DNA of 52,687 bases from contig JAFSVU010000055.1 of NCBI GenBank assembly GCA_017444825.1, positions 1 through 52,687 of the forward strand. Reading direction: 5' to 3'. The notes beneath the pieces are model-generated. The model saw only the letters and a program-made list of their open reading frames with translations, had not been told where the DNA came from and ran no database searches. The position numbers and the translations under genes are program-made. Source of the stretch: Clostridia bacterium. Lineage in GTDB: Bacteria; Bacillota; Clostridia; UBA1212. Of the stretch, positions 52,151-52,687 are shown piece by piece; the first letter of the stretch is position 1, and every line of letters begins with the position of its first letter.

Positions 52151-52414
52151 AACACCTATTAAGGCTGCTGTGCAGCCGTTTGCGATTGTAAAATATCTCT
52201 ATGTAGTAAAACAGATCATTCTCTACATCTTTAATTGTAGCATATTCTTTCCTCAAAAAGTATTCTTTTTTCAAGCTGGCGAAAAAGCTTTCCATCGGGC
52301 TGTTGTCGTAATGATATCCGGCTTTACTCATGCTGCCCTCTATATTGTTTTCAACAAGCATTTTCTGATACTTTTTGCTGCTGTATTGACAGCCTCTGTC
52401 TGTTTTATCCCGAA
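52110..52414 (-). pseudogene. IS3-family transposase C-terminal fragment
   Basis: The minus strand encodes the catalytic C-terminal half of an IS3 OrfB integrase: TDRGCQYSSKKYQ with the second Asp, then 35 residues to the catalytic Glu in SPMESFFASLKKEY, then YYIEIFYNRKRLHSSL. The first catalytic Asp and everything before it are missing, cut at the palindrome axis (52414/52415). Family similarity ends near 52158 at HSSLN; the last 15 codons are foreign. Confidence 0.85.
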
Positions 52415-52436
52415 TTCGGGATAAAACAGACAGAGG
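52393..52436. repeat. Perfect 44-bp palindrome centred on GAATTC
   Basis: Every base from 52393 to 52414 is complementary to the mirrored base in 52415-52436. The axis is in the middle of GAATTC. Both halves encode DKTDRG outward on opposite strands, one leading into the IS3 fragment and the other into the IS30 fragment. Confidence 0.95.
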
Positions 52437-52687
52437 TTCAGAATTCACAGATCCTGTACCGATTGAGGTGGATCTATCTACCGGCGTTATTCAGACAAAG
52501 GTGTTCTACTGTGATCCAATGAATTCAAATCAAAAGTCAAAATGTGAAAGGAATCACGAACTGTTCCGCTACATTATTCCCAAAGGTAATTCGTTCACTG
52601 TTTTGAGTCCACAAAAGACAGAGCTGATAATGAACAATGTAAACTCATATCCGCGTAAGCGACTCGGAGGCAAAAGTCCCATTGCAG
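52414..52687 (+). pseudogene. IS30-family transposase fragment, running off the window
   Basis: The plus-strand frame from 52414 reads DKTDRGSEFTDPVPIEVD, then TKVFYCDPMNSNQKSKCERNHELFRYIIPKG and NSYPRKRLGGKSPIA at the window edge. These are the second catalytic Asp (TDRGSEF) and the Glu region (KCERNHE) of IS30-type DDE transposases. The N-terminal helix-turn-helix and first Asp are absent because the sequence folds back at the palindrome. The 3' end lies beyond the window. Confidence 0.85.

Overview
The window looks like a chromosomal segment of a Gram-positive anaerobe, probably an uncultured, gut-type clostridial Bacillota. The reasons are the many lipobox lipoproteins and C-terminally anchored surface proteins, BspA-type leucine-rich repeats, meso-diaminopimelate dehydrogenase, Ktr potassium uptake and clear Shine-Dalgarno sequences. 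By eye the DNA is GC-rich up to about 48.9 kb and more AT-rich and fragmented after that. I saw no rRNA, tRNA or CRISPR array.

Layout. 0.2-9.9 kb, minus strand: a compact run reading ddh, ktrB, ktrA, a DUF4432 epimerase-like gene, a lipoprotein joining BspA repeats to an SGNH domain, a small membrane protein, an MBOAT O-acyltransferase and a second SGNH protein with BspA repeats. The last four look like a surface-glycan acylation system. 10.4-18.9 kb: glycan-degrading surface proteins, namely a GH84 beta-N-acetylglucosaminidase lipoprotein (+), a very large anchored GH2 enzyme (-) and an anchored double-LamG protein (-). 19.0-27.7 kb: a divergent IclR regulator and a seven-gene catabolic operon (TIM-barrel isomerase/dehydratase, Gfo/Idh dehydrogenase, IolD-like TPP enzyme, split transketolase, RpiB-like isomerase, methylmalonate-semialdehyde-dehydrogenase-like enzyme). 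It resembles inositol catabolism but has a transketolase and RpiB where IolB/IolC/IolJ would be expected. 27.9-33.7 kb, minus: two lipoproteins (EEP hydrolase, NlpC/P60-like), a cytoplasmic GDSL hydrolase and a ricin-lectin protein that seems to have lost its N terminus. 33.9-36.1 kb: an XRE/sigma-region-4 fusion regulator translationally coupled to an anti-sigma-like membrane protein. 36.2-43.8 kb: a giant (about 2,500 aa) Calx-beta surface protein with a sortase-type C terminus, preceded by a leader that carries a terminator hairpin just before the ribosome binding site. 44.0-46.9 kb: a MacB-type ABC exporter with two permeases. 47.0-48.9 kb: a membrane EAL phosphodiesterase. 48.9-52.7 kb: a degraded zone with GGDEF and PLD-like remnants, a lipoprotein, an HExxH peptidase-like gene, and IS3 and IS30 transposase fragments meeting at a perfect 44-bp palindrome.

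Two DNA-level patterns overlie the genes. One is an octamer, CATTGGCG/CGCCAATG, that I counted about 37 times on both strands and in all reading frames, roughly once per 1.4 kb; this resembles an uptake-signal-type word. The other is a family of 33-bp units with a GCGGCACCCC core, arrayed in four intergenic regions, always in the same orientation and three times directly abutting a stop codon. The most interesting system-level candidate is the transketolase-type inositol-like operon under IclR control.
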